A stretch of DNA of 64,000 nt from Streptococcus suis (GCF_002960445.1 NZ_POJD01000142.1:434001-498000); one strand, 5' to 3'; shown: positions 29,301 to 39,930, counted from the stretch's first letter. A program made the numbers and translations. The notes: generated from the letters alone by a model not told the origin.

Positions 29301-29323
29301 AGAAAAGACCTGTTGTCTTTTCT
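29301..29323 (-). terminator. Intrinsic terminator after dagK
   Basis: AGAAAAGAC/GTCTTTTCT with a five-base loop and a TTTT tail on the minus strand, directly past the dagK stop. Confidence 0.85.
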
Positions 29324-29329
29324 TCCTAT

Positions 29330-30370
29330 TTATATAGCAGAATGTATATGACTACTTTCTTCAATGAAACGTTTGGCCATATTTTCTCGATCGACCTGCT
29401 CCGTATCCAAAGTGATAGCCTCATCAGAAACCAGGTCCGTATCCGCAAAAAATTCAATATGATTTTGAAGATTGTACAATTCAACTGGCGCATCTCCACC
29501 AAACTCTCCATCAAGATTGAGAAGAAGGCGGCTGTCGGAACTAAGGTTTTCGATAGATAAAGACCTTGTCTTGATATACTCAATCAAATCACTCTCAATA
29601 TGCTTCCCACCATCTAAAACTTGACCAATTAACTGAAGGATTTCAAACAAGTTTCCAGTCTTGACCATTATCAAGGTGAAATTACCATCATCCAATTTAG
29701 CATCTGGAACAATTTGCTCAAAACCACCAATAGAATTAGTTAAGGCGACAAATATCATGGAAATGGACCCTTCAAATACTCCCCCATCGTGCGTCACTCG
29801 TACAGGTGTAAATTGGACTTGTGGCAAAAGCTCCGCCCCCTTGACCACATAAGCCAAATAGCCAAACATGGTTTTGAGCTGACTTGGCACACTGTAGGTC
29901 AATTCTGTCAGAGTTCCTGCGGCAGCGATGTTAATGAAGTAATGTTCTTGATAAAATCCATTTTTTTCATTCTTTGCCAAGCCAATATCCATCAAAATCG
30001 TCTGGTTTTTCCCAATCAGCTTGGCTGCTTCAATCGGGTTGCCACGAGGGACCTTGAGAGCACGCGCATAGTCATTGGTCGTTCCTGTTGGAATAATAGC
30101 CATCTTTGGTCTATTTTCAAGGGGAGCAATTCCATTGACCACTTCATTGATGGTGCCATCTCCTCCTGCTGCGATGACCAGGTCAAAGCCCGCCTCCGCT
30201 GCTCTTTTCGCCTCATTTTTTGCTGAATCTTTTGCAGCGGTTGTCTGAAAAGCAGAGGTTTCATAGCCGAAACCTTCTAAAATTTCTAGTACGTCTGCCA
30301 CATTCTTCTTCATGATTTCCTGACCTGAGGTAGGGTTGTAAATCAATCTTGCTCGTTTGCGTTCTTCCAT
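29330..30370 (-). CDS. dagK: Diacylglycerol kinase, DagK/DgkB type
   Basis: 346 residues. The catalytic domain (about 1-130) has the nucleotide-binding Gly-Gly-Asp-Gly-Thr near residue 69 and Pro-Thr-Gly-Thr-Thr-Asn-Asp-Tyr-Ala-Arg near 97; the second domain is the beta-rich lipid-binding part. Soluble DagK returns diacylglycerol from lipoteichoic acid synthesis to phosphatidic acid at the membrane. It follows ligA by 10 nt and is probably cotranscribed. The C-terminal 45 residues are longer than in short family members. Confidence 0.92.
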   Translation of the reverse strand: MEERKRARLIYNPTSGQEIMKKNVADVLEILEGFGYETSAFQTTAAKDSAKNEAKRAAEAGFDLVIAAGGDGTINEVVNGIAPLENRPKMAIIPTGTTNDYARALKVPRGNPIEAAKLIGKNQTILMDIGLAKNEKNGFYQEHYFINIAAAGTLTELTYSVPSQLKTMFGYLAYVVKGAELLPQVQFTPVRVTHDGGVFEGSISMIFVALTNSIGGFEQIVPDAKLDDGNFTLIMVKTGNLFEILQLIGQVLDGGKHIESDLIEYIKTRSLSIENLSSDSRLLLNLDGEFGGDAPVELYNLQNHIEFFADTDLVSDEAITLDTEQVDRENMAKRFIEESSHIHSAI

Positions 30371-30380
30371 ATCCTATTCC

Positions 30381-32390
<2,010 letters not shown>

Positions 32391-32431
32391 TTAGGTTAGG
32401 AAATTTTAAATACATTTGAGCAAAAAAAGGG

Positions 32432-32437
32432 TATAAT
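32432..32437 (+). promoter_or_regulatory. Probable -10 of the small protein/permease unit
   Basis: TATAAT 28 nt before the start codon of the small protein gene, in an AT-rich gap divergent from ligA. The -35 region is poor. Confidence 0.5.
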
Positions 32438-32465
32438 AGATATATAATATTTTCGGAGGTGCCCT

Positions 32466-32603
32466 ATGGCTGTAACATTTAAAAGACAAGATGATTTGGA
32501 AAAAATGCTAGAAGAATTTGCATCCTTTGACAAACTCGAAGAAGTTGAGTTTCCAGACCCAACAAGCACTGAAAAAAACAAGCAGAAAGTTGACGATAAG
32601 TAA
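32466..32603 (+). CDS. SPJ_0845-type small acidic protein
   Basis: 45 residues starting at an ATG behind a clear GGAGG (32455-32459). The protein opens Met-Ala-Val-Thr-Phe-Lys-Arg, has an acidic middle (Asp-Leu-Glu-Lys-Met-Leu-Glu-Glu) and a Lys-rich end. I recognise it as the small SPJ_0845 family of streptococci, which has no assigned function. The stop is two bases before the permease ATG, so the two are translationally coupled: the permease has no good ribosome-binding site of its own. Confidence 0.75.
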   Translation: MAVTFKRQDDLEKMLEEFASFDKLEEVEFPDPTSTEKNKQKVDDK

Positions 32604-32605
32604 GG

Positions 32606-33511
32606 ATGTTTGGATTTGAGCAACTGCCCTCTTCTGTTTTACAGGCGGGGGCTATTTTCCTGTCAATTATCATTGAAGCCCTGCCCTTTGTTCTGATAGG
32701 TGCAGTTATTTCTGGTTTCATTGAGGTCTTTATCACACCTGAAAAGGTGGTCAGATTTCTACCTAAGAATACCTTTCTAGCCATCCTCTTCGGAACCTTT
32801 TTAGGATTTATTTTTCCTTCCTGCGAATGTGGGATAGTCCCTATTGTGAATAGGCTCTTAGAAAAAAAGGTGCCTAGCTATACTGCTATTCCATTTCTAG
32901 TGACTGCTCCCCTTATCAATCCCATTGTCCTTTTTGCAACCTACACTGCATTTGGAAATTCTTGGCTCCTTGCCACCTATCGTGTTCTAGGATCTATCTT
33001 GGTCGCACTCGTCCTTGGTCTGTTCCTTGGCTTTTTGGACAAAGAACCGATTAAAAACCAACAGACTGCCTGCCAACCGACCCATGATTTTTCAGATAAA
33101 ACCAACTGGCAAAAAGTCGTACTAGCTTTTATTCATGCCATTGATGAATTTTTCGATACAGGTCGATACTTGGTCTTTGGTTGCCTCTTTGCTAGTTTAG
33201 TACAGGTCTATGTTCCAACAGCTATCTTGACTTCGATTGCTCACAGCCCTCTATCAGCTATCTTGCTCATGATGGGACTTGCCTTCCTGCTCTCCCTTTG
33301 TTCTGAAGCAGATCCCTTCATCGGTGCATCCTTTCTATCCAGCTTTGGTCTAGCTCCCGTCATGGCCTTCCTTGTCATTGGACCAATGGTAGATGTCAAA
33401 AATCTACTCATGATGAAGCGTTACTTCACAGGTAAATTTATTCTGAGCTTCGTTACTATTACTTTCCTGGTTATCCTTGGCTACTGCATCATTCTAGGAG
33501 GGCTTGTATGA
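32606..33511 (+). CDS. Permease of the ArsP/PF03773 type (YcgR-like)
   Basis: 301 residues, about eight membrane spans. The conserved Cys-x-Cys in Pro-Ser-Cys-Glu-Cys-Gly (about residues 72-77) and a second half with similar features (Leu-Cys-Ser-Glu-Ala-Asp-Pro-Phe) are the family pattern. Some relatives export methylated arsenic; others have unknown cargo. It pairs with the following gene, overlapping by four bases, as in B. subtilis ycgR-ycgQ. The substrate cannot be given. Confidence 0.85.
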   Translation: MFGFEQLPSSVLQAGAIFLSIIIEALPFVLIGAVISGFIEVFITPEKVVRFLPKNTFLAILFGTFLGFIFPSCECGIVPIVNRLLEKKVPSYTAIPFLVTAPLINPIVLFATYTAFGNSWLLATYRVLGSILVALVLGLFLGFLDKEPIKNQQTACQPTHDFSDKTNWQKVVLAFIHAIDEFFDTGRYLVFGCLFASLVQVYVPTAILTSIAHSPLSAILLMMGLAFLLSLCSEADPFIGASFLSSFGLAPVMAFLVIGPMVDVKNLLMMKRYFTGKFILSFVTITFLVILGYCIILGGLV

Positions 33512-34323
33512 TTCGATTTTTAATTCTCGCAGCTTATTTTGAAATGACCATGTACCTCTATGTATCAGGCAAACTAGACCAGTATATCAATCTGCACTAC
33601 ACCTATCTAGCCTATCTGTCTATGATACTTTCCTTTATCCTAGCCATGGTTCAACTCTATGTCTGGGTAAAAAACATTGAAACACATAGTCATTTGACAA
33701 AAAAATCAGCCAAATTTGCTAGTATATTTCTCCTAATCCTCCCACTTACAGTTGCCTGGCTCTTTCCAACAGTTAGTTTAGATGCTACTTCTGTGGCGGC
33801 TAAAGGCTATCATTTCCCCCTAGCTGCTGAAAATGACACAGCTACTCAGGCTCAGGAGGGGACCAGCGTCCAATACCTCAAGCCTGATACATCCATCTAT
33901 TTTACAAAGTCAATTTACCAATCTGAGATGCGCGCAATAGCAGACCACTATTTAGCTCAAGATGAAATAGAGGTGACAAGTGATAATTACATGGAGGTCA
34001 TGGAGTCCATCTATGACTATCCAAATGAATTTGCCGGTAAAACAATTGAAATGGTCGGATTCGTTTATAATGATCCAGACAAGACTGACCAACAATTTCT
34101 CTTCCGTTTTGGTATTATTCATTGTATCGCCGATTCTGGTGTCTATGGCCTACTCTCTACAGGAGCTTCACAGACTTTTCCTAACAACAGCTGGGTCAAG
34201 GCCAGCGGAAAAATTAAGATTGCTTACCATCATTCCTTAAAACAAAGCCTGCCAACACTGGAATTAGAGCAAATAGAAGAAATCCAGCAACCTGAAAATC
34301 CCTACGTTTATAGAGTATTTTAG
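33508..34323 (+). CDS. TIGR03943-type putative permease subunit (YcgQ-like)
   Basis: 271 residues: N-terminal membrane part with three spans (about 1-95), then a soluble, probably extracellular C-terminal domain with an OB-like beta pattern and a conserved Phe-Arg-Phe-Gly-Ile-Ile-His-Cys-x-Ala-Asp-Ser segment. It overlaps the permease gene by ATGA and has GGAGG six bases upstream, so the two products probably work as a complex in the membrane. The molecular task is unknown. Confidence 0.8.
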   Translation: MIRFLILAAYFEMTMYLYVSGKLDQYINLHYTYLAYLSMILSFILAMVQLYVWVKNIETHSHLTKKSAKFASIFLLILPLTVAWLFPTVSLDATSVAAKGYHFPLAAENDTATQAQEGTSVQYLKPDTSIYFTKSIYQSEMRAIADHYLAQDEIEVTSDNYMEVMESIYDYPNEFAGKTIEMVGFVYNDPDKTDQQFLFRFGIIHCIADSGVYGLLSTGASQTFPNNSWVKASGKIKIAYHHSLKQSLPTLELEQIEEIQQPENPYVYRVF

Positions 34324-34340
34324 AAAAATGAAGTCATAAA

Positions 34341-34369
34341 GTGAATTTTCTGACAATTTATGCTATAAT
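34341..34369 (+). promoter_or_regulatory. zwf promoter
   Basis: TGC-TATAAT extended -10 (TATAAT at 34364-34369) with a weak -35 GTGAAT (34341-34346) at 17 nt. Confidence 0.6.
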
Positions 34370-34402
34370 GAGATTTATACTCAATAGAATAGGAAAGAAT
34401 TT

Positions 34403-35890
34403 ATGTCATCACATGTATTGTTTACCATTTTTGGTGCTAGTGGCGACTTAGCCAAACGCAAGCTATATCCATCACTTTTCCGTCTGTACAAGGCGGGACA
34501 TATCAAAGAAAACTTTGCTGTTATTGGAACAGCTCGCAGACCCTGGACCAAGGAATTTTTTGAGCAAACTGTCATTGAATCACTAGGAGATTTGCCCGAC
34601 ACACCACGTCAGGCTCATGAATTTGCAAGTCATTTCTACTACCAAAGCCATGATGTCAACGATACGGAGCATTATGTAGCCCTTCGAAAATTACAAGATG
34701 ACTTGTGTGAAAAGTACGATACTCAACACAACAAGGTCTTCTTCTTATCCATGGCACCTGAATTCTTCGGAACCATTGCCAAACACCTCAAATCTGAGAG
34801 CATCGTTGACGGACAAGGTTTTGAGCGTTTGATTATCGAAAAACCTTTCGGAACAAGCCTTGAAACTGCAAGCAAACTCAATGATGAATTAGCAGCTGCC
34901 TTCAATGAAGACCAAATCTACCGTATCGACCATTATCTTGGTAAGGAAATGGTTCAAAACATCTTCGCAGTCCGCTTTGCCAACATTATCTTTGAACATA
35001 TCTGGAACCGCGATTACATTGACAATATCCAAATCACTTTCGCTGAGGCGATTGGTGTTGAGGATCGTGGAGGCTACTACGACCATTCTGGCGCCTTAAA
35101 AGACATGGTGCAAAACCATGCCCTCCAAGTTCTTTCCCTTCTAGCAATGGATAAGCCAGCCAGCTTCAAGGAGGAAGATGTCCGCGCTGAAAAGATTAAG
35201 GTCTTCCAACACCTTCGTCAGCCTTCTGATGAGGATCTCAAACGCAACTTCATCCGTGGCCAATACACAGCAGGTTCCATCGACGGAAAAGACTATGTTA
35301 GCTACTTGGATGAACCAAATATTGCCGAAGGTTCTCAGACGGAAACCTTTGCAGGAGGTGTCTTCTTCGTTGATACCGACCGCTTCCGCGATGTTCCCTT
35401 CTTCTTCCGTACAGGTAAACGTCTGACAGAAAAAGGCACGCGCGTGACCATCACCTTCAAGCATGCGGAAGATATTTTTGGTCAGCCGTCCGAAGCCAAT
35501 GTTTTGACCATCTTCATCCAACCAACTGAAGGCTTTATGTTGTCCATAAATGGAAAAGAAGTTGGTTCCCACTTCGCTCTTACTCCTGCCAAACTCAACT
35601 TCCGCCACAATGCAACTGCACTTGGTAACTCACCAGAAGCCTACGAAAAACTCTTTTTCGATGTGCTAAATGGCGACTCTACCAACTTTAGCCATTGGGA
35701 AGAAGTTAAGGCAAGCTGGAGCTTGATTGACCGCATCGTTGATTTGTGGGCAAGCAACCAAGTCCCACTCCAGACCTATCCAGCTGGAACCATGGGACCA
35801 CAAGCAGCCTTTGATTTGCTAGAAAGCTACGGTTGCAAGTGGGTATGGACTCCGGATGTCTGGTACCGTGAACGTGGCTTATTGAAATAA
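34403..35890 (+). CDS. zwf: Glucose-6-phosphate dehydrogenase
   Basis: 495 residues, full length. It oxidises glucose-6-phosphate to 6-phosphogluconolactone with NADP+, opening the oxidative pentose phosphate pathway. The nucleotide-binding Gly-Ala-Ser-Gly-Asp-Leu-Ala-Lys-Arg-Lys is at 11-20, and the substrate/catalytic motif Arg-Ile-Asp-His-Tyr-Leu-Gly-Lys-Glu at 174-182. It has its own promoter and terminator, so it is monocistronic. Confidence 0.97.
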   Translation: MSSHVLFTIFGASGDLAKRKLYPSLFRLYKAGHIKENFAVIGTARRPWTKEFFEQTVIESLGDLPDTPRQAHEFASHFYYQSHDVNDTEHYVALRKLQDDLCEKYDTQHNKVFFLSMAPEFFGTIAKHLKSESIVDGQGFERLIIEKPFGTSLETASKLNDELAAAFNEDQIYRIDHYLGKEMVQNIFAVRFANIIFEHIWNRDYIDNIQITFAEAIGVEDRGGYYDHSGALKDMVQNHALQVLSLLAMDKPASFKEEDVRAEKIKVFQHLRQPSDEDLKRNFIRGQYTAGSIDGKDYVSYLDEPNIAEGSQTETFAGGVFFVDTDRFRDVPFFFRTGKRLTEKGTRVTITFKHAEDIFGQPSEANVLTIFIQPTEGFMLSINGKEVGSHFALTPAKLNFRHNATALGNSPEAYEKLFFDVLNGDSTNFSHWEEVKASWSLIDRIVDLWASNQVPLQTYPAGTMGPQAAFDLLESYGCKWVWTPDVWYRERGLLK

Positions 35891-35895
35891 AATAT

Positions 35896-35919
35896 AAAAA
35901 CTGGAGCAATCCAGTTTTT
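35896..35919 (+). terminator. Intrinsic terminator after zwf
   Basis: AAAACTGG/CCAGTTTT with a six-base loop and a T-run on the plus strand. It ends only a few bases before the GGAG of the next gene, so that gene relies on read-through or an unseen promoter. Confidence 0.85.
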
Positions 35920-35932
35920 TTCGGAGATAATT

Positions 35933-36607
35933 ATGACTGAATTAAACACCATTCTCGCCCAACTTCAAGCAGCCAGCCATGCTGGTACCCTCAAGCGATA
36001 TGAAAAAATTGGCGAAACCAAGCCCTACTACGGCGTTCCTATGGGAGCAATTTCAGGTATTGCCAAGTCCTATAAAAATCGACTGGACTTGTTTGTTCCA
36101 CTCTGGCAAATGGGGGTCCTAGAGGCACAATATTTAGCCATTCAAATTGCCAAAAACAAGCCTGACCAGCTTCCCCAAGCTGACCTAGAAAACTGCCTCA
36201 ATGAACAAATTTCGGTCAATGTGCTTGATAAGCTGGCTTCTATCATTCTCAGCAAACGAAAAGACAGCAAGGATTGGGAAGAAGACTTGCTTGCCAAAGA
36301 CGAGGCCATCTTTAACAGACTAGGCTGGTTTCTCCGCGCCAAATACTTTGCTGGCAAATCCGCTTCAAATCAAGAAATTGAAGAAACTCTAGACCAAATT
36401 CGCCAGCATTTGCAAACCGCTGACCCGCTTATCCAATGGACCATGAACCAATGCCTGGTTGAGATTGCAGTTGCCTATCCTGACTACCTTGAACAAGGCC
36501 TTGCAATCGGTCAGGAATTGGCAGTCTTTGCGGATATGAAAGTGCCAAAAGGCTGTACTTCTGCCTACGCACCCGACTGGATTGAGACATTATTGAGGAG
36601 GAAATGA
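35933..36607 (+). CDS. AlkD-like DNA alkylation repair protein
   Basis: 224 residues, almost all helical, matching the HEAT-like DNA alkylation repair family. The Tyr-Gly-Val-Pro-Met-Gly-Ala-Ile-Ser-x-Ile-Ala-Lys segment near residues 33-45 corresponds to the family's first conserved helix, followed by a Trp-Glu-type helix where family members have Glu in a Leu-Glu-Ala-Gln sequence. AlkD proteins remove bulky N-alkylated bases without base flipping. The start follows CGGAG. The GNAT gene begins one base past its stop. Confidence 0.75.
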   Translation: MTELNTILAQLQAASHAGTLKRYEKIGETKPYYGVPMGAISGIAKSYKNRLDLFVPLWQMGVLEAQYLAIQIAKNKPDQLPQADLENCLNEQISVNVLDKLASIILSKRKDSKDWEEDLLAKDEAIFNRLGWFLRAKYFAGKSASNQEIEETLDQIRQHLQTADPLIQWTMNQCLVEIAVAYPDYLEQGLAIGQELAVFADMKVPKGCTSAYAPDWIETLLRRK

Positions 36608-36608
36608 G

Positions 36609-37160
36609 ATGCAACATAAAGGAACTCAGATTTTAGAAACAGAACGACTGATTTTACGCTCTTTTCAAGCAAGCGATGTTGAGCCCGTTTTCCAAAACTG
36701 GACTTCAGATGAAAAGGTTACTACCTATCTGACCTGGCCAACTCATCAGACACTCCAAGATACTGAAGACTATGTCCAGTTCTGTCTTCAATCCTATTCA
36801 CAAGAAAAAGCGTACAGGTGGGCTATTGAACTCAAAGAAAGTCAGCAACCCATTGGAGATATTTCCGTCGTCAGTCTAGATGAACGGGTACAGGCTGCTG
36901 AATTGGGCTGGGTGTTAGGCAGTAAATGGTGGGGACAAAATTATATGCCAGAAGCCCTTGAAGCAGTCACTCACTTTCTGCTGGAAGAAGTTGGTTGTTT
37001 ACGGATTACGGCTGTTCACGATAGTGAAAATCGTCCTTCTGGTCGTGTCATGGAAAAAGTCGGCATGACCTACGAAGGAACTCTCCGACAAGCCGCTCGA
37101 AACAATCGTGGCATTGTGGATATTGCAGTTTACTCCCTACTGCATACAGATAGCAAATAA
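36609..37160 (+). CDS. GNAT acetyltransferase, RimJ/RimL-like
   Basis: 183 residues. The opening Glu-Thr-Glu-Arg-Leu-Ile-Leu-Arg and the Leu-Gly-Trp-Val-Leu-Gly-x-x-x-Trp-Trp-Gly and Asn-x-Pro-Ser-x-Arg-Val-Met-Glu-Lys-Val-Gly-Met blocks are those of the Acetyltransf_3 group that includes ribosomal-protein and small-molecule acetyltransferases. The substrate is not determinable. GAGGAAATGAG gives a ribosome-binding site inside the end of the upstream gene. Confidence 0.85.
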   Translation: MQHKGTQILETERLILRSFQASDVEPVFQNWTSDEKVTTYLTWPTHQTLQDTEDYVQFCLQSYSQEKAYRWAIELKESQQPIGDISVVSLDERVQAAELGWVLGSKWWGQNYMPEALEAVTHFLLEEVGCLRITAVHDSENRPSGRVMEKVGMTYEGTLRQAARNNRGIVDIAVYSLLHTDSK

Positions 37161-37294
37161 GCTGAGCTCAAGTCCTTTGTTCCTTTTCAATATTCGTGTT
37201 ACCATCTCAGGGCAATTGTTGAATTATTAATGGAATCTTTTTCCTTCCTATAAAGTTTTTCCAACTTTCCCATATCATTTTCCCTCTATAAAGC

Positions 37295-37327
37295 AAAAAA
37301 GAGAGAACCTATCGTTCTCTCTTTTTT
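37295..37327. terminator. Bidirectional terminator between the GNAT gene and rplT
   Basis: GAGAGAAC/GTTCTCTC with A-run before and T-run after, so it can end transcripts from both sides of this convergent pair. Confidence 0.85.
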
Positions 37328-37347
37328 TAAAGCAATCTATAGAAGAC

Positions 37348-37707
37348 TTACTTAGCAAGTTTTGCTTTTGCTGCGTCAGCAAGAGCTGTGAATGCTGCTG
37401 CATCGTTCACTGCCAAGTCAGCAAGCATTTTACGGTTTACTTCGATTTCAGCCAATTTCAAACCGTGCATCAATTGTGAGTATGACAAACCGTTCATGCG
37501 AGCAGCCGCGTTGATACGAGTGATCCACAATTTACGGAAATCACGTTTTTTCTGACGGCGATCACGGTATGCATAGTAGTAAGAGTTCATTACTTGTTCT
37601 TTCGCTGTGCGGAACAAGAGATGTTTAGCTCCGTAGTAACCTTTAGCTAATTTTAAAATACGTTTACGGCGTTTACGAGAAACAACGCCACCTTTAACAC
37701 GTGCCAT
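37348..37707 (-). CDS. rplT: 50S ribosomal protein L20
   Basis: 119 residues, very basic, with the N-terminal [14 protein letters not shown] signature. L20 is an early 23S rRNA binder and, in Firmicutes, the repressor that binds the infC leader. Last gene of infC-rpmI-rplT. Confidence 0.97.
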   Translation of the reverse strand: MARVKGGVVSRKRRKRILKLAKGYYGAKHLLFRTAKEQVMNSYYYAYRDRRQKKRDFRKLWITRINAAARMNGLSYSQLMHGLKLAEIEVNRKMLADLAVNDAAAFTALADAAKAKLAK

Positions 37708-37760
37708 TTAATTTTCCTCCAAATAATTCAAAAAAGTAATTGTGCAATACTGATGCGAGA

Positions 37761-37961
37761 TTAGCGCATTTGTGTAAGCATTGACTTGATACGCTTAAAG
37801 TCACCAGCATGTACCATACCTGCTTTACGAAGGTGACGACGTTGTTTTTTAGTTTTACCGTGGAAACGGTGTGAAGTATAAGCGCGGAAGCGTTTCAATC
37901 CACCAGAACCTGTACGTTTAAAACGTTTAGCTGATGCGCGGTGAGTTTTTTGTTTTGGCAT
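37761..37961 (-). CDS. rpmI: 50S ribosomal protein L35
   Basis: 66 residues, highly basic, beginning Met-Pro-Lys-Gln-Lys-Thr-His and containing His-Lys-type basic clusters normal for L35. AGGAG lies upstream. Middle gene of the IF3 operon. Confidence 0.95.
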   Translation of the reverse strand: MPKQKTHRASAKRFKRTGSGGLKRFRAYTSHRFHGKTKKQRRHLRKAGMVHAGDFKRIKSMLTQMR

Positions 37962-37988
37962 TTTAATTCTCCTTTTAGCGTAAAAAGC

Positions 37989-38510
37989 TTATTTTTTATC
38001 TGAAGCTGGGGCCAATTGCATAAACATTTGACGTCCGTCCATCTTAGCACGTTGTTCGATAATAGCAATATCTTGGGTTGCTTCGGCGAACTCAGCTAAT
38101 ACTTTCGCTCCAACTTCTTTGTGGGTAATCATACGACCCTTGAAACGGATCGAAACCTTAACCTTATTTCCTTTTTCAAGGAATTTACGGGCATGACGAA
38201 GTTTTGTGTCAAAGTCCCCTTTATCAATAACTGGGCTTAGACGCACTTCTTTTACAGTGACAACACTTTGTTTCTTGCGTTGTTCTTTCTGCTTTTTCTG
38301 ATATTCAAATTTGAACTTACCGTAGTCCATAATTTTAGCTACTGGTGGTTTAGCTTGCGGTTGAATCAAGACTAAATCCACGTTTGCGCTATCAGCAATG
38401 GCCTGAGCCTCATTGAGCGGTTTGATTCCCAACTGTTCACCCTCAAGACCGATAAGACGAACTTCACGCACTCGAATTTCATCATTGATGAACAAATCTT
38501 GCTTTGCTAT
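37989..38510 (-). CDS. infC: Translation initiation factor IF-3, probable ATA start
   Basis: 173 residues from an ATA codon at 38508-38510, which lies seven bases after GAGGTG (38518-38523). The only other in-frame candidate is a TTG five codons downstream, without a Shine-Dalgarno, and the extra residues Ala-Lys-Gln-Asp-Leu before Phe-Ile-Asn-Asp-Glu are those seen in other streptococcal IF3 proteins. IF3 rejects non-standard start codons, so a rare start gives feedback control, as known for AUU in E. coli. N-domain (about 1-80), linker and C-domain are complete. The gene is preceded by an attenuator leader. Confidence 0.93.
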   Translation of the reverse strand: MAKQDLFINDEIRVREVRLIGLEGEQLGIKPLNEAQAIADSANVDLVLIQPQAKPPVAKIMDYGKFKFEYQKKQKEQRKKQSVVTVKEVRLSPVIDKGDFDTKLRHARKFLEKGNKVKVSIRFKGRMITHKEVGAKVLAEFAEATQDIAIIEQRAKMDGRQMFMQLAPASDKK

Positions 38511-38523
38511 GGCTTTTCACCTC

Positions 38524-38666
38524 ATTTTATATTTTTCGAGAAAAACGAAACGGACTTGCTAAACAAGTCCGCACTACACCATTATTCTTTCCGAAGAAAT
38601 CTTAATCCGTAGAGCCAGACAACGTTAGTCGCAAGGCGAGAAGCTCTCACTTCTGCTTTTCTCAAT
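38524..38666 (-). promoter_or_regulatory. infC-rpmI-rplT leader with L20-type attenuation
   Basis: A structured 5' leader of about 150 nt on the minus strand. It holds an AGAAG/CTTCT hairpin near 38640 and ends in a strong terminator, CGGACTTG/CAAGTCCG (38551-38571), followed by a T-rich run (38537-38550), about 14 nt before the IF3 ribosome-binding site. This is the usual arrangement for L20-dependent premature termination of the IF3 operon in Firmicutes. L20 binding itself is inferred. Confidence 0.75.
38551..38571 (-). terminator. Leader terminator of the IF3 operon
   Basis: Eight-base perfect stem CGGACTTG/CAAGTCCG with a five-base loop, then TTTCGTTTTT on the minus strand. It lies upstream of the coding region, so it is an attenuator. 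Confidence 0.85.
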
Positions 38667-38672
38667 ACGACT

Positions 38673-38701
38673 ATTCTAACACGTCCAAAACTACTTGTCA
38701 A
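38673..38701 (-). promoter_or_regulatory. Promoter of the IF3 operon, overlapping the end of cmk
   Basis: TTGACA (38696-38701) and TAGAAT (38673-38678), 17 nt apart on the minus strand. The -35 overlaps the last codons of cmk. Confidence 0.8.
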
Positions 38702-39368
38702 GAATTTCTTTCGCTTTTTCTGAAATAAATTTCACTACACCTTCGATGGATACACCTGTTGTATCAAATGTGATGGCATCGTCAGCAGCTTTCAAAGGTG
38801 AAACCTCCCGAGTACTGTCTTTCAGGTCACGAGCTGCAATCTCCTCTTTCAAGATTTCCAAGTCTGTTTCGATGCCACGTTCCGTATTTTCCTTAAAACG
38901 ACGAAGGGCACGCTCCTCTACTGAGGCAATCAGGAAAATCTTAAGTTCAGCTTGAGGCAAGACGACTGTACCAATGTCACGGCCGTCCATAACTATGCCG
39001 CCCGCTTGGGCAATCTCCTGTTGCAAGCGAACCAACTCTTCTCGTACCAAGGGAAGTGCCGCCACTGCCGACACATTATTGGTGACTTGATTATCCCGAA
39101 TGGGTAAGGTAACATCTTGCTCACCAACAAATACCTGTTGTTGCCCTTGCGCATCCCTACCAAAACAAATAGGATGTTGAGCAAGTAAAGTCACAATACC
39201 ATCTTGGTCAGTGACATCAATACCATTTTGCAAGGCTAAATAGGTCGCAGAACGGTACATGGCCCCTGTGTCTAAGTAAGTATAGCCAAAATCTTTAGCG
39301 ATAATCTTGGCAACGGTTGACTTGCCACTCGATGCAGGACCGTCAATAGCAATTTGAATGGATTTCAT
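38691..39368 (-). CDS. cmk: Cytidylate kinase
   Basis: 225 residues. P-loop Gly-Pro-Ala-Ser-Ser-Gly-Lys-Ser-Thr is at 10-18. It phosphorylates CMP and dCMP with ATP in the cytosol. Further conserved sections are Asp-Thr-Gly-Ala-Met-Tyr-Arg and [10 protein letters not shown]. It follows the LysM protein gene by eight bases. Confidence 0.96.
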   Translation of the reverse strand: MKSIQIAIDGPASSGKSTVAKIIAKDFGYTYLDTGAMYRSATYLALQNGIDVTDQDGIVTLLAQHPICFGRDAQGQQQVFVGEQDVTLPIRDNQVTNNVSAVAALPLVREELVRLQQEIAQAGGIVMDGRDIGTVVLPQAELKIFLIASVEERALRRFKENTERGIETDLEILKEEIAARDLKDSTREVSPLKAADDAITFDTTGVSIEGVVKFISEKAKEILDK

Positions 39369-39376
39369 AATACCTC

Positions 39377-39880
39377 TTATCTAATGCGGACAATATCACC
39401 TGGGTGAGCCAACCAAGAACCTGTCGCCATTTTTTCAGGATTTAAACGCTCTAACTCAGCAATGGAAATACCACCACGTGCCGCCAATGCTCCAACTCCC
39501 TCCCCAGCTTGAACTGTTAGGGTAGAACCATCTGCAGCTTCTGTCAAGCTTGAGCTAGTTTCCGTAGTTTCAGCTGTATCTATAACTTCCGTTTCCTCTG
39601 TTTCTGTGACTTCTGTTTCAGTCGTCGTTTCCGTAGGGACAGTTGAACTTTCTGCTACAACAGCAGCATTGCTTGGATTGTAAAACTCTTTCGTCGAATC
39701 CGTCTTACTGCCACCAACAGATAGATAGAAGGCAATTGCCCCTATAATGATGACAATGATAAAGAAAATAATAGCCAGTACGGTAAATACTTTCGTACTT
39801 GCCAATCCTTTACTCAAGCGGTCTTTACGACTTGCTGTAGCTGTTTGATACACTTCTTCATTCCATGGCTCTTGTGACAT
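39377..39880 (-). CDS. SAG1386/EF1546-type surface-associated LysM protein
   Basis: 167 residues in three parts: a cytosolic N-terminus (about 1-27), a membrane span (about 30-53), and an outside part made of a long Thr/Glu-rich linker (about 60-115) and a C-terminal LysM-like domain (about 118-167, with Ala-Gly-Glu-Gly-Val-Gly-Ala-Leu-Ala and Leu-Glu-Arg-Leu-Asn-Pro). The layout is that of the SAG1386/EF1546 family. The LysM domain should bind peptidoglycan. The role is unknown. Confidence 0.85.
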   Translation of the reverse strand: MSQEPWNEEVYQTATASRKDRLSKGLASTKVFTVLAIIFFIIVIIIGAIAFYLSVGGSKTDSTKEFYNPSNAAVVAESSTVPTETTTETEVTETEETEVIDTAETTETSSSLTEAADGSTLTVQAGEGVGALAARGGISIAELERLNPEKMATGSWLAHPGDIVRIR

Positions 39881-39895
39881 TCTCGGGACAACTCC

Positions 39896-39924
39896 TTGTT
39901 TTTTTCTAAAAATATGATTAAAAT
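39896..39924 (+). promoter_or_regulatory. Ferredoxin promoter, probably giving a leaderless mRNA
   Basis: -35 TTGTTT (39896-39901) and -10 TAAAAT (39919-39924), 17 nt apart on the plus strand. The expected transcript start is at about 39931, which is the A of the ferredoxin ATG. No Shine-Dalgarno is present. Confidence 0.6.
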
Positions 39925-39930
39925 AATAGT

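Noticed and set aside
32396..32784. Minus-strand open frames opposite the SPJ_0845-type gene and permease start
   Set aside because: They run antisense to a gene with a clear ribosome-binding site and have no supporting signals.
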